Source: Hungatella sp. UBA5385 (GTDB lineage Bacteria > Bacillota > Clostridia > Lachnospirales > Lachnospiraceae). Taken from it: a stretch of 10,091 bases of DNA. Made by a program: the position numbers and the translations under genes. Below are positions 1-5,617 of this stretch, one piece after another. Where the stretch lies: the NCBI GenBank assembly GCA_002409995.1, contig DHOR01000010.1, forward strand, positions 48,339-58,429, written 5' to 3'. Position 1 is the first letter of the stretch. Each line of letters opens with the position of its first letter. Under the pieces are notes generated by a model. It was given only the letters and a program-made list of their open reading frames with translations. It had not been told where the DNA came from and searched no databases.

Positions 1-2
1 TA

Positions 3-23
3 CAAAGGGTCGAACCCCGTTTG
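3..23 (-). terminator. Possible hairpin after the flavin-binding gene
   Basis: Directly after the minus-strand stop codon the DNA can form CAAA-GGG / CCC-(G)-TTTG, a 7-bp stem with one bulged base and a six-base loop. It could terminate the flavin-binding gene. The expected T-run would lie outside the window, so this cannot be confirmed. Confidence 0.3.
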
Positions 24-410
24 TTAATTTTCCAGTTCTTCAGGTTCAGATTGAAAAGAATATACAACTGCTTTCATTTCCTCAAGATAATAAACCTTAA
101 ATTCCTCCCGGCTGTAGACATCCTTAAGTGCAGGAATCGCATCAAACATTGCCTGTACTGCCTCAGGATTCTCATCCATAACAGCTTTTCCTGTAACTCT
201 GATCCATTTAGAATCAGCCATTCCTGATATGGCGACATTTGGATTTATAAGCATTTGCTTGTACATATCCTTTTGACTGCTTGTTTCAAAATAAATTTTG
301 CCATTATATTCGATTACAGAATTAATGGGTCTGACACGTGCCTTGTCACCGTCTACAGTTGCCAAATAAAACACTTTTGATGAATTTAAAAAATCTACTA
401 CTTTACTCAT
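24..410 (-). CDS. Pyridoxamine 5'-phosphate oxidase-like flavin-binding protein
   Basis: A 128-residue protein that reads as a small single-domain split-barrel flavoprotein of the pyridoxamine-phosphate-oxidase-like superfamily. The N-terminal pattern (FLNSSKVFYLATVDGDKARVRPI, about residues 8-29), the following strand (NGKIYFETSSQKDMYKQM) and NPNVAISG (about 56-63) are typical of this family, where they form the FMN-binding barrel. The protein should be soluble and cytoplasmic; no signal peptide or membrane segment is visible. Members are often FMN-dependent reductases of unknown substrate, so the exact reaction cannot be named. The start is supported by GGAGGT five bases upstream. The gene is divergent from an HxlR-type regulator across 116 bp, and regulators of that family commonly control a neighbouring flavoprotein or oxidoreductase, so it is the probable target. 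Confidence 0.85.
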   Translation of the reverse strand: MSKVVDFLNSSKVFYLATVDGDKARVRPINSVIEYNGKIYFETSSQKDMYKQMLINPNVAISGMADSKWIRVTGKAVMDENPEAVQAMFDAIPALKDVYSREEFKVYYLEEMKAVVYSFQSEPEELEN

Positions 411-458
411 AGTTACCTCCGATTAATATATGTATTGTTTTTATGTGCCATGTGTAAT

Positions 459-486
459 AGTATAGAATAGAACAGAGAAACCACAA
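459..486 (-). promoter_or_regulatory. Putative promoter of the flavin-binding gene
   Basis: Read on the minus strand, TTGTGG (481-486) and TATACT (459-464) are separated by 16 bp and lie about 50 bp upstream of the flavin gene start. The -10 box is excellent and the -35 box is weak. Its -35 end touches the candidate HxlR operator at 486-502. Confidence 0.45.
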
Positions 487-502
487 GTACTGAAAAAATA
501 CT
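486..502. promoter_or_regulatory. Candidate HxlR-type operator (AGTA-N9-TACT)
   Basis: A short inverted repeat, AGTA at 486-489 and TACT at 499-502 around an A-rich centre, lies in the divergent intergenic region next to the minus-strand -35 box. HxlR/YodB-type regulators use short TAC/GTA inverted repeats, so the position and sequence fit a repressor site. Four-base arms are short enough to occur by chance. Confidence 0.3.
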
Positions 503-526
503 AACCAAGTAAGGAAAATATAACTA

Positions 527-862
527 ATGGAACAAAAGAAAGATCAATGCCCTGTAAACTATGCTCTCAGCATTATGAATGGAAAATGGAAATTCGCCAT
601 TGTCTGGCATTTGAGCCAGAGTGAAATACTCCGTTTTAATGAATTAAGACGGAGATTAGACGGCATATCCAACCTCATGTTGAGCAAAAGTCTGCAGGAG
701 CTGGAAGAAAATAAAATGATAAACAGACATCAATATAACGAGATACCGCCCCGTGTGGAATATTCCCTCACTGATTTAGGCAAAGCCCTTGGCAGTGTAG
801 TGCAGTCACTAGAAGATTGGGGTGCCATGGCGATGAAAGAGATGGAAGACAGCAGAAACTAA
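527..862 (+). CDS. HxlR-family winged-helix transcriptional regulator
   Basis: A 111-residue DNA-binding protein with the whole HxlR signature: CPVNYALSIMNGKWK at 8-22, the recognition region RFNELRRRLDGISNLMLSKSLQELE at about 36-60, and the wing PPRVEYSLTDLGKAL at 74-88. Members are dimeric winged-helix regulators. Several, such as YodB and HypR, sense quinones, aldehydes or disulfide stress through an N-terminal cysteine; Cys8 here is in that position and is the only cysteine in the protein. The gene is transcribed away from the flavin-binding gene, which suggests it controls that gene and possibly itself. The start ATG at 527 has AAGGAA about ten bases upstream, a moderate site. The gene ends inside a strong hairpin terminator. 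The effector is unknown. Confidence 0.92.
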   Translation: MEQKKDQCPVNYALSIMNGKWKFAIVWHLSQSEILRFNELRRRLDGISNLMLSKSLQELEENKMINRHQYNEIPPRVEYSLTDLGKALGSVVQSLEDWGAMAMKEMEDSRN

Positions 863-890
863 TAGAAATATTAGACTGCTGTCTATTTTA
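847..890 (+). terminator. Two-tier intrinsic terminator spanning the HxlR stop codon
   Basis: Outer arms AGACAGCAG (847-855) and CTGCTGTCT (876-884) are perfectly complementary over 9 bp. Nested inside, CTAATA (859-864) and TATTAG (869-874) close on a GAAA tetraloop. A T-rich tail (ATTTTA) follows. The left arm lies in the last codons of the HxlR gene and the stop codon (860-862) is within the inner stem. Confidence 0.8.
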
Positions 891-901
891 ATACTTTGAT
901 A

Positions 902-931
902 TTGACAATACTGTATGCCATACAGTATATT
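902..931 (+). promoter_or_regulatory. Promoter of the PadR operon
   Basis: A consensus -35 (TTGACA, 902-907) and a near-consensus -10 (TATATT, 926-931) are separated by 18 bp, and the padR-type start codon is about 20 bp downstream. The spacer is almost entirely filled by the palindromic operator, so a bound regulator would block RNA polymerase directly. Confidence 0.8.
908..928. promoter_or_regulatory. PadR-type palindromic operator
   Basis: The 10-bp arms ATACTGTATG (908-917) and CATACAGTAT (919-928) are perfect inverted repeats around a single C. PadR-family regulators bind palindromes of this ATAC/GTAT type in their own promoters. The site starts right after the -35 box and ends within the -10 box, which suggests autorepression relieved by an inducer. 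Confidence 0.8.
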
Positions 932-950
932 AAACATAGGAGGATTTACC

Positions 951-1286
951 ATGGGAGAAAAAGAACTGCTTGATAATTTAACTTCTGAACTTAGGCGGGG
1001 CACACAGATTTTAAGCGTGTTAAGTCAGCTGAAAGAGGAAAAATACGGTTATGCTCTTGTTCAGATTCTGGAGGAAAAGGGATCGGTTATTGATCCAAAT
1101 ACTCTTTATCCTCTTCTCAGAAGACTGGAGAAACAGGGGCTGCTGCAGAGTGACTGGAAGATGGGGGAGTCAAAACCCAGGAAATACTATAAGAGAACAG
1201 AATTAGGAGATAAGATTTACCTTGAGCTAAAGCAGCAGTGGGAGAATATTGTTGGCAGTATGAAAGGTCTTATGGAGGAGGAATGA
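951..1286 (+). CDS. PadR-family transcriptional regulator
   Basis: A 111-residue winged-helix regulator of the short PadR subfamily (one DNA-binding domain plus a short C-terminal dimerisation helix). Family features are the N-terminal helix LTSELRRGTQILSVLSQLKEEKYGYALVQILEE (about 10-42), the recognition part DPNTLYPLLRRLEKQGLL (49-65), and the wing SKPRKYYKRTELG (74-86). The chosen ATG has AGGAGG eight bases upstream (939-944); an in-frame ATG at 915 lies inside the operator and has no ribosome binding site. PadR proteins usually repress themselves and a neighbouring membrane or transport gene until a small molecule or membrane stress releases them. The next gene is a HAAS-domain membrane protein, the classic partner of this subfamily, and the two genes nearly overlap, so they are co-transcribed. 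Confidence 0.93.
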   Translation: MGEKELLDNLTSELRRGTQILSVLSQLKEEKYGYALVQILEEKGSVIDPNTLYPLLRRLEKQGLLQSDWKMGESKPRKYYKRTELGDKIYLELKQQWENIVGSMKGLMEEE

Positions 1287-1288
1287 GT

Positions 1289-2347
1289 ATGAATGAGTCG
1301 GATAAGGATTTAATGAATCGTTATATTTATGAGGTAATCCGCCGTGTGCCAGGGGCTCAGAAGGAAGAGATTACTATGGAATTAAAGGAACTAATTGAGG
1401 ATATGTATGATAATGGAGAAGGGGATATGGAGGCTGTTCTTACAAAGCTTGGCGACCCTAAGAAGTTTGCAGCGAAATATCGTGATGAGAGCCGGTATAT
1501 CATCAGCCCCGAATATTATGACAACTATATGTGGGTGCTTAAGGTCGTTCTTCTGTCTGTATTGTTTTCCATTGTAGTGTCTGCATTTGTGCAATTGATT
1601 ACCCGGGAAAGTGGATTTTCTAATATTATGCTGGCTTTATTTGGTAACATACTGTCTGCAGGAGTCGGAGCATTTGGGGCAGTTACCCTTGTGTTTGCAT
1701 TCTTAGAGCGTCAGAAGGTGAAGGTGGAATTTCATGAGGAAAAGGAATGGACAGTGAACTCTCTGACAGAGAATTCCAATGAGGAGAAGAAAAACTGGAC
1801 ACCTGGGCTTCTTCAGCCGGTGCCTGATAAAAGAGCGTTGATCAGCAGAGGTGAAGCCTTGGCAGAACTTGTTTTTACTATGATTTTTATAGGGCTTTTG
1901 CTGTTTGCACCCTATTTGTTCGGAGCCTATGTTTTCGATGAAGGGAAACTTGTAAGGACCATACCGATTTTTAATCTGGATCAGTGGAGCCGGATTCTTC
2001 CATTTATGGTCATTAGCATTATGATTGGATTTGTAGATGAGATTGTGAAGCTTCTTGCAGGCTGTTACTGTACACTTGTCATGATCTGTAATCTGATTTG
2101 TGGTTTTTTGCAAATTATATTCGTTATTGTGATGTTCAAAGTACTGGATATCTGGAATCCTAAATTTATCCAAGATATTACTAGTACCTTTGATATTCGG
2201 TTCTCTTCAAAAGGAGATTTATTTTATTACTACGGTACAGGGTTCTTCTCCAATGTTTTACTGGCAATTATATGCGGAGCCATTGTGCTTGAGATGGGTA
2301 CCACTATTTATAAAACCTTGAGATATGGACGGATTAAAATGAATTAG
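1289..2347 (+). CDS. HAAS-domain multi-pass membrane protein
   Basis: A 352-residue protein. Its N-terminal 70 or so residues match the HAAS signalling domain (MNRYIYEVIRRVPGAQKEEI, a KELIEDMY helix, then LTKLGDPKKFAAKYR at 51-65), a small helical domain found next to PadR regulators and thought to pass membrane signals. After it come about six or seven hydrophobic segments, roughly at 83-105, 113-139, 190-215, 236-256, 258-285 and 318-338, with a charged soluble stretch at 141-188. The function of the membrane part is not known. The start at 1289 is preferred because AGGAGG (1276-1281) is seven bases away; an ATG at 1283 overlapping the PadR stop is too close to it. It probably acts with the PadR regulator in sensing or responding to envelope conditions. 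Confidence 0.8.
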   Translation: MNESDKDLMNRYIYEVIRRVPGAQKEEITMELKELIEDMYDNGEGDMEAVLTKLGDPKKFAAKYRDESRYIISPEYYDNYMWVLKVVLLSVLFSIVVSAFVQLITRESGFSNIMLALFGNILSAGVGAFGAVTLVFAFLERQKVKVEFHEEKEWTVNSLTENSNEEKKNWTPGLLQPVPDKRALISRGEALAELVFTMIFIGLLLFAPYLFGAYVFDEGKLVRTIPIFNLDQWSRILPFMVISIMIGFVDEIVKLLAGCYCTLVMICNLICGFLQIIFVIVMFKVLDIWNPKFIQDITSTFDIRFSSKGDLFYYYGTGFFSNVLLAIICGAIVLEMGTTIYKTLRYGRIKMN

Positions 2348-2360
2348 GAAAGACAAATAT

Positions 2361-2975
2361 ATGATAAAAGAAATTATAAGATATATAGAGAAGATGGCTC
2401 CTTATATGCTTCTTGCACTTCCGATCATAGCTGCCTGTCGTTTATATGTAATCAGGAAGATCAAAGACAGAGGAGGAAAAACAACCATTTGCCATGAAGC
2501 AGGTGTTTTCATATTCCTTTTATTTATGGCAGGTTTGGCATCCATAACAATTGTTCCAAGAGATTCATCAGGAGCATTGACTGGACTGACTGTATTCATG
2601 GGATTTTCCAGAGTAAACCTTATTCCCTTCCGAATACTGAAGGAGTCCTGGGCTGTAACAGTGAGAACCAAAAGTTCGGTGTATGCTATGATTAATATAA
2701 CAGGTAATCTGGTGATGTTTATGCCCATTGGATTTTTCGTATCACTTCTCTGGGAAAATGATTCTGCAAAAAAGGCTGCAACAGCAGGATTTCTCACCTC
2801 TCTTACCATAGAACTCTGCCAGTTGTTTCAGGACAGAGGAACTGATATTGATGATCTGTGGCTGAATACTGTGGGAGCGTTGATGGGATATGGAGTTTTT
2901 CTGCTGATTATGAAATTGATTAAGAATAGAAAGACAGACCTGGTGGGAAAATTCAGAGTAAAGAAGCAGATATAA
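2361..2975 (+). CDS. VanZ-like family membrane protein
   Basis: A 204-residue integral membrane protein with the VanZ-like pattern: NLIPF (86-90), NITGNLVMFMPIGFF (112-126), then IELCQLFQDRGTDIDDLWLNTVGALMGY (150-177), whose acidic and polar residues are the family hallmark. About five hydrophobic segments are visible (12-31, 48-65, 108-130, 138-155, 168-186). VanZ itself raises teicoplanin resistance in glycopeptide-resistant enterococci by an unclear mechanism. Most family members have no assigned role, so resistance should not be assumed here. The gene starts 13 bases after the HAAS gene with a weak AGGAAAG ribosome binding site and belongs to the PadR-led operon. Confidence 0.88.
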   Translation: MIKEIIRYIEKMAPYMLLALPIIAACRLYVIRKIKDRGGKTTICHEAGVFIFLLFMAGLASITIVPRDSSGALTGLTVFMGFSRVNLIPFRILKESWAVTVRTKSSVYAMINITGNLVMFMPIGFFVSLLWENDSAKKAATAGFLTSLTIELCQLFQDRGTDIDDLWLNTVGALMGYGVFLLIMKLIKNRKTDLVGKFRVKKQI

Positions 2976-3001
2976 AAACCATTGAAAAGAGGACGGTTAA
3001 A

Positions 3002-3520
3002 ATGGGATTTAGAATAGAAAAAGCCAATATTAATGATTATATTCCAATGGCAGAATTGATTCAGAAAGTATGGGATCAGGTGGAGAATAAAGCATGGTTT
3101 ACTGCAGATAATGCAGAATATACTTACAATGCCCTGCAGGAAGGTAATGGTATTGGATATAAAGCTATAGATACAGATACTGGAAAACTGGCAGCAATAT
3201 TCTTAGTGACAATTCCTGGGAAATCAAAGGAAAATTTGGGTTATGACATCGGTCTGCCGGAAGAGGAAATGGAGTATGTTGCCAGTATGGATTCCATAGC
3301 AGTTCTTGCAGAATACAGAGGTCATGGATTACAATATAAAATGATGCAGAATGCAGAGGCTGAGCTTAAAGACTTGGGTTTCCGCTATCTGATGTGCACT
3401 ATTCACCCTGACAATAAATTCAGCAGGGATAATGTATTAAAACAGGGATACAAGGTGGCGGCAACAAAGGAAAAATACGGTGGCTATCTGAGGGATGTTT
3501 TGGTAAAAACACTATTATAA
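3002..3520 (+). CDS. GNAT-family N-acetyltransferase
   Basis: A 172-residue single-domain protein of the GCN5-related acetyltransferase fold, which moves an acetyl group from acetyl-CoA to an amine. The acetyl-CoA binding motif is seen as IAVLAEYRGHGLQYKMMQNAE at 99-119, with RGHG in the pyrophosphate loop. The late part HPDNKFSRDNVLKQGYKVA (135-153) matches the usual C-terminal strand-helix-strand. The acceptor is not predictable from sequence. AGAGGA eight bases upstream supports the ATG. The gap to the VanZ-like gene is 26 bases with no terminator, so it is likely the last gene of the PadR-led operon. Confidence 0.85.
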   Translation: MGFRIEKANINDYIPMAELIQKVWDQVENKAWFTADNAEYTYNALQEGNGIGYKAIDTDTGKLAAIFLVTIPGKSKENLGYDIGLPEEEMEYVASMDSIAVLAEYRGHGLQYKMMQNAEAELKDLGFRYLMCTIHPDNKFSRDNVLKQGYKVAATKEKYGGYLRDVLVKTLL

Positions 3521-3533
3521 AAACACGTTCTTA

Positions 3534-3560
3534 TTCAGACGAACTGCACTGTGGTCTGAA
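3534..3560 (+). other. Inverted repeat after the GNAT gene
   Basis: TTCAGAC (3534-3540) and GTCTGAA (3554-3560) form a 7-bp stem with a 13-base loop. No T-run follows, so it is a poor intrinsic terminator. It may still mark the end of the PadR-led transcript. Confidence 0.35.
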
Positions 3561-3612
3561 GATTATGGAACAATACACTAAAGTTTTGACCGAAATGGCG
3601 GAAAAGTTTCAC

Positions 3613-3622
3613 CAAACGTTTG
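3613..3622. promoter_or_regulatory. 10-bp palindrome upstream of the nickel/lar promoter
   Basis: CAAACGTTTG is a perfect palindrome that ends 12 bp upstream of the -35 box. A partial second copy of its left half (CCAAACG) occurs at 3690-3696, downstream of the predicted start point. The arrangement could be a regulator binding site; it does not look like the GTATGA...TCATAC operator of E. coli NikR. Confidence 0.3.
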
Positions 3623-3634
3623 TCTAAGATATCA

Positions 3635-3663
3635 TTGACGATTCCCTGATTTTTACGTATACT
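3635..3663 (+). promoter_or_regulatory. Putative promoter of the nickel transporter-lar operon
   Basis: TTGACG (3635-3640) and TATACT (3658-3663) are separated by an ideal 17 bp. Transcription would begin near 3670, giving a leader of about 210 nt before the binding-protein gene. It is the best sigma-A-type match I found in this intergenic region. Confidence 0.6.
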
Positions 3664-3882
3664 TTTAAGTAACGGATGACAGGAAGTCTCCAAACGATTA
3701 CAAATTAAACAAGGTTAGATACAAAAATCAGATAAAAATTAAGTTATAACAAATTAGATGAAGCAAATCAATTAAACTGAGAAAAGCATGAATACCAGGA
3801 AGGTATGGGTATCCCCAAGGGATACGTACGGCTATTCCTGGTTTTTTTGTGCAAAAATAGCAGCAACAGGAGAAGGAAATTG
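3664..3882 (+). promoter_or_regulatory. Long 5' leader, candidate attenuator or riboswitch region
   Basis: This non-coding stretch lies between the predicted promoter and the first transporter gene. It begins with a possible small hairpin (GGA-T-GAC / GTC-TCC, 3674-3691, loop AGGAA), runs through about 90 A/T-rich bases with little visible structure, and ends in a terminator-like hairpin (3794-3848). The loop sequence CAGGAA (3680-3685) is complementary to TTCCTG in the 3' arm of the terminator (3835-3840), which would allow an alternative pairing. I recognise no known riboswitch core; the match could be chance, and protein-dependent attenuation is equally possible. The upstream rest of the gap (3521-3634) shows only a weak inverted repeat and a palindrome. 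Confidence 0.4.
3794..3848 (+). terminator. Intrinsic-terminator-like hairpin in the operon leader
   Basis: The outer stem ACCAGGAA (3794-3801) pairs with TTCCTGGT (3835-3842) over 8 bp. An inner hairpin GTATCCC (3809-3815) / GGGATAC (3819-3825) closes on a three-base loop, with GTAT/GTAC (3803-3806, 3826-3829) extending it. Seven T residues (3842-3848) follow directly. It sits only 34 bp before the binding-protein start and well after the predicted promoter, so it should stop the operon's own transcript unless opened. If that promoter is wrong, it may simply terminate upstream transcription. Confidence 0.75.
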
Positions 3883-5556
3883 ATGAGAAAAAACAGGTGG
3901 AAAGCAGTGGCAGCGGTTATGTTGTTGGCTGCGATGACAGCAGGTTGTGGACTCAATGGAGGAAACACACAGACAAAAGATAATAATACAGAACTGAGTA
4001 GTATAGAGCAAAATAATGCAGGGCAGAGTAATTCCCCACAGACAGCAAATGAACAAAAAGACAGTGTCATAGTAGTCATGGGACCTACTTCAGAGCCTGA
4101 ATCTGGATTTGATCCCGCCTATGGCTGGGGAGCAGGAGAGCATGTTCATGAGCCTCTGATACAAAGCACTTTGACTGTGACCAATAGAGATTTAACCATT
4201 GGCTATGATCTTGCCACTGATATGAAAGTCAGTGAAGATGGAATGACCTGGACAGTTACAATACGTGAAGATGTTTCCTTTACAGATGGGACTCCTCTCA
4301 CTGCAGAAGATGTAGCATTTACATATAATACTTTAAAAGAAACAAGCTCTGTCAATGATTTTACCATGTTAGACAGTGCGGAGGCATCTGATATAAAGAC
4401 AGTTGTATTTCACATGACCCGGCCTTATTCCATATGGCCCTATACAATGGCAATTGCAGGAATTGTGCCTGAACATGCCTATAGTTCTGATTATGGTCAG
4501 AATCCTATAGGATCAGGCAGATATATAATGAAGCAGTGGGACAGAGGCCAGCAGGTGATCTTTGAGGCAAATCCTGATTATTACGGCGAAGCACCCATCA
4601 TGAAGAAGGTAACCATTCTATTCATGGAAGAAGATGCTGCTTTTGCAGCAGTGAGAGCCAGTCAGGCAGATATTGTATATACAGCAGCAACCTATTCTGA
4701 TCAGGAGGTTCCTGGCTATGAGCTGTTATCCTTTGAAACTGTTGATAACAGAGGGTTTAATCTACCTGCAATCCCATCAGGTTCATTCTCAGAAGAAGGG
4801 ATTCCTTTGGGAAATGATTTTACCAGCGATGTGAAGGTTCGGAAAGCCATTAATCTTGGTATTAACAGAGAGGAAATGATCCAGCATGTTTTAAATGGTT
4901 ATGGCACACCGGCTTACAGCGTATGCGATAAAATGCCATGGTATCAGCCAGCCTCAGAGACAGAATATAATCCTGAAGCAGCCAAAGCTCTGATGGAAGA
5001 AGCAGGTTGGCTCACAGGATCAAATGGAATCAGGGAAAAGGATGGACAACAGGCACAGCTAACCTTTATCTATCCTGCCGGTGACTCTGTAAGACAGGCA
5101 TTGGCAGCAGATACGGTTAATCAGTTAAAAGAACTGGGGATTGATGGAAAGGCAGAAGGTGCAGGCTGGGATACTGCCTATGACAGAGCACAGTCTGAGC
5201 CGCTGTTGTGGGGCTGGGGAGCTCATACGCCTATGGAGTTATATAATATATATCATACACTGGAGCAATCAGGACTTGCTGGATATTCCCCATATCACAA
5301 TGAAACCGTTGACCAATATATGGATCAGGCTTTGGCAAGCAGCAGTCTGGAGGATTCCTATGAGCTATGGAAAAAAGCTCAGTGGGACGGACAAACAGGA
5401 ATTACCCAGGAAGGGGATATTCCCTGGATTTGGCTGGTGAATATTGATCATTTATACTGGTCCAGAGAAGATTTAAATGTAGCGAAACAAAAGCTTCATC
5501 CCCATGGTCATGGCTGGTCAATTGTCAACAATGTAGATCAGTGGTCATGGAAATAA
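3883..5556 (+). CDS. nikA: Nickel/oligopeptide-type ABC transporter substrate-binding lipoprotein
   Basis: A 557-residue extracytoplasmic binding protein of the SBP_bac_5 (Opp/Dpp/NikA) family. A positively charged hydrophobic signal peptide (1-21) ends in MTAGC, so Cys22 is probably lipidated and the protein anchored outside the membrane. A polar linker (about 23-60) precedes the fold. Family features are ATDMKVSEDGMTWTVTIREDVSFTDGTPLTAEDVAFTYNT (111-150), GSGRYIMKQWD (210-220), EANPDYYGEAP (228-238) and VRKAINLGINRE (319-330). Nickel as substrate is inferred from the co-transcribed lar genes; relatives bind peptides, or nickel held by histidine or other small chelators. His87/His89 and the C-terminal HPHGHG (539-544) are candidate metal ligands. 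The ATG at 3883 is chosen for AGGAGAAGG just upstream and the signal peptide; an upstream in-frame ATG lies inside the terminator hairpin. Confidence 0.8.
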   Translation: MRKNRWKAVAAVMLLAAMTAGCGLNGGNTQTKDNNTELSSIEQNNAGQSNSPQTANEQKDSVIVVMGPTSEPESGFDPAYGWGAGEHVHEPLIQSTLTVTNRDLTIGYDLATDMKVSEDGMTWTVTIREDVSFTDGTPLTAEDVAFTYNTLKETSSVNDFTMLDSAEASDIKTVVFHMTRPYSIWPYTMAIAGIVPEHAYSSDYGQNPIGSGRYIMKQWDRGQQVIFEANPDYYGEAPIMKKVTILFMEEDAAFAAVRASQADIVYTAATYSDQEVPGYELLSFETVDNRGFNLPAIPSGSFSEEGIPLGNDFTSDVKVRKAINLGINREEMIQHVLNGYGTPAYSVCDKMPWYQPASETEYNPEAAKALMEEAGWLTGSNGIREKDGQQAQLTFIYPAGDSVRQALAADTVNQLKELGIDGKAEGAGWDTAYDRAQSEPLLWGWGAHTPMELYNIYHTLEQSGLAGYSPYHNETVDQYMDQALASSSLEDSYELWKKAQWDGQTGITQEGDIPWIWLVNIDHLYWSREDLNVAKQKLHPHGHGWSIVNNVDQWSWK

Positions 5557-5585
5557 TACTTGGAATAATGCTTGGAAATATAATG
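5548..5585 (+). repeat. Short imperfect tandem repeat across the binding-protein stop
   Basis: Three imperfect units of 12-13 bp, TGGAAATAATACT, TGGAATAATGCT and TGGAAATATAATG, follow one another from the last two codons of the binding-protein gene into the gap before the first permease gene. They probably arose by local slippage. No function is evident. Confidence 0.6.
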
Positions 5586-5617
5586 TACATCAGTTACAAA
5601 CACAGGAGGCAGCAGAA

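Noticed and set aside
1..23. T-arm-like sequence (GGTTCGA on the minus strand) suggesting a tRNA end or attachment site
   Set aside because: The T stem would need three G-U pairs, and the rest of a minus-strand tRNA would have to overlap the end of the flavoprotein gene. No acceptor or anticodon arm can be formed.
915..950. Longer PadR reading frame from an upstream ATG
   Set aside because: That ATG lies within the operator and promoter; the ATG at 951 has a clear AGGAGG.
1238..1288. Longer HAAS-protein reading frame beginning inside the PadR gene
   Set aside because: The extra residues are out-of-frame PadR sequence; the start at 1289 has a well-spaced AGGAGG and begins the HAAS domain.
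3803..3829. NikR operator inside the leader hairpin (GTATG...CGTAC)
   Set aside because: The half-sites and spacing do not fit the known GTATGA-N16-TCATAC pattern, and the symmetry is explained by the terminator stem.
3805..3882. In-frame N-terminal extension of the binding protein
   Set aside because: It would start inside the terminator hairpin, has no ribosome binding site, and would place 26 polar residues ahead of a good lipoprotein signal peptide.
3664..3882. Cobalamin or NiCo riboswitch in the leader
   Set aside because: I could not find the conserved core elements I know for these classes. The leader is kept only as an unclassified candidate.
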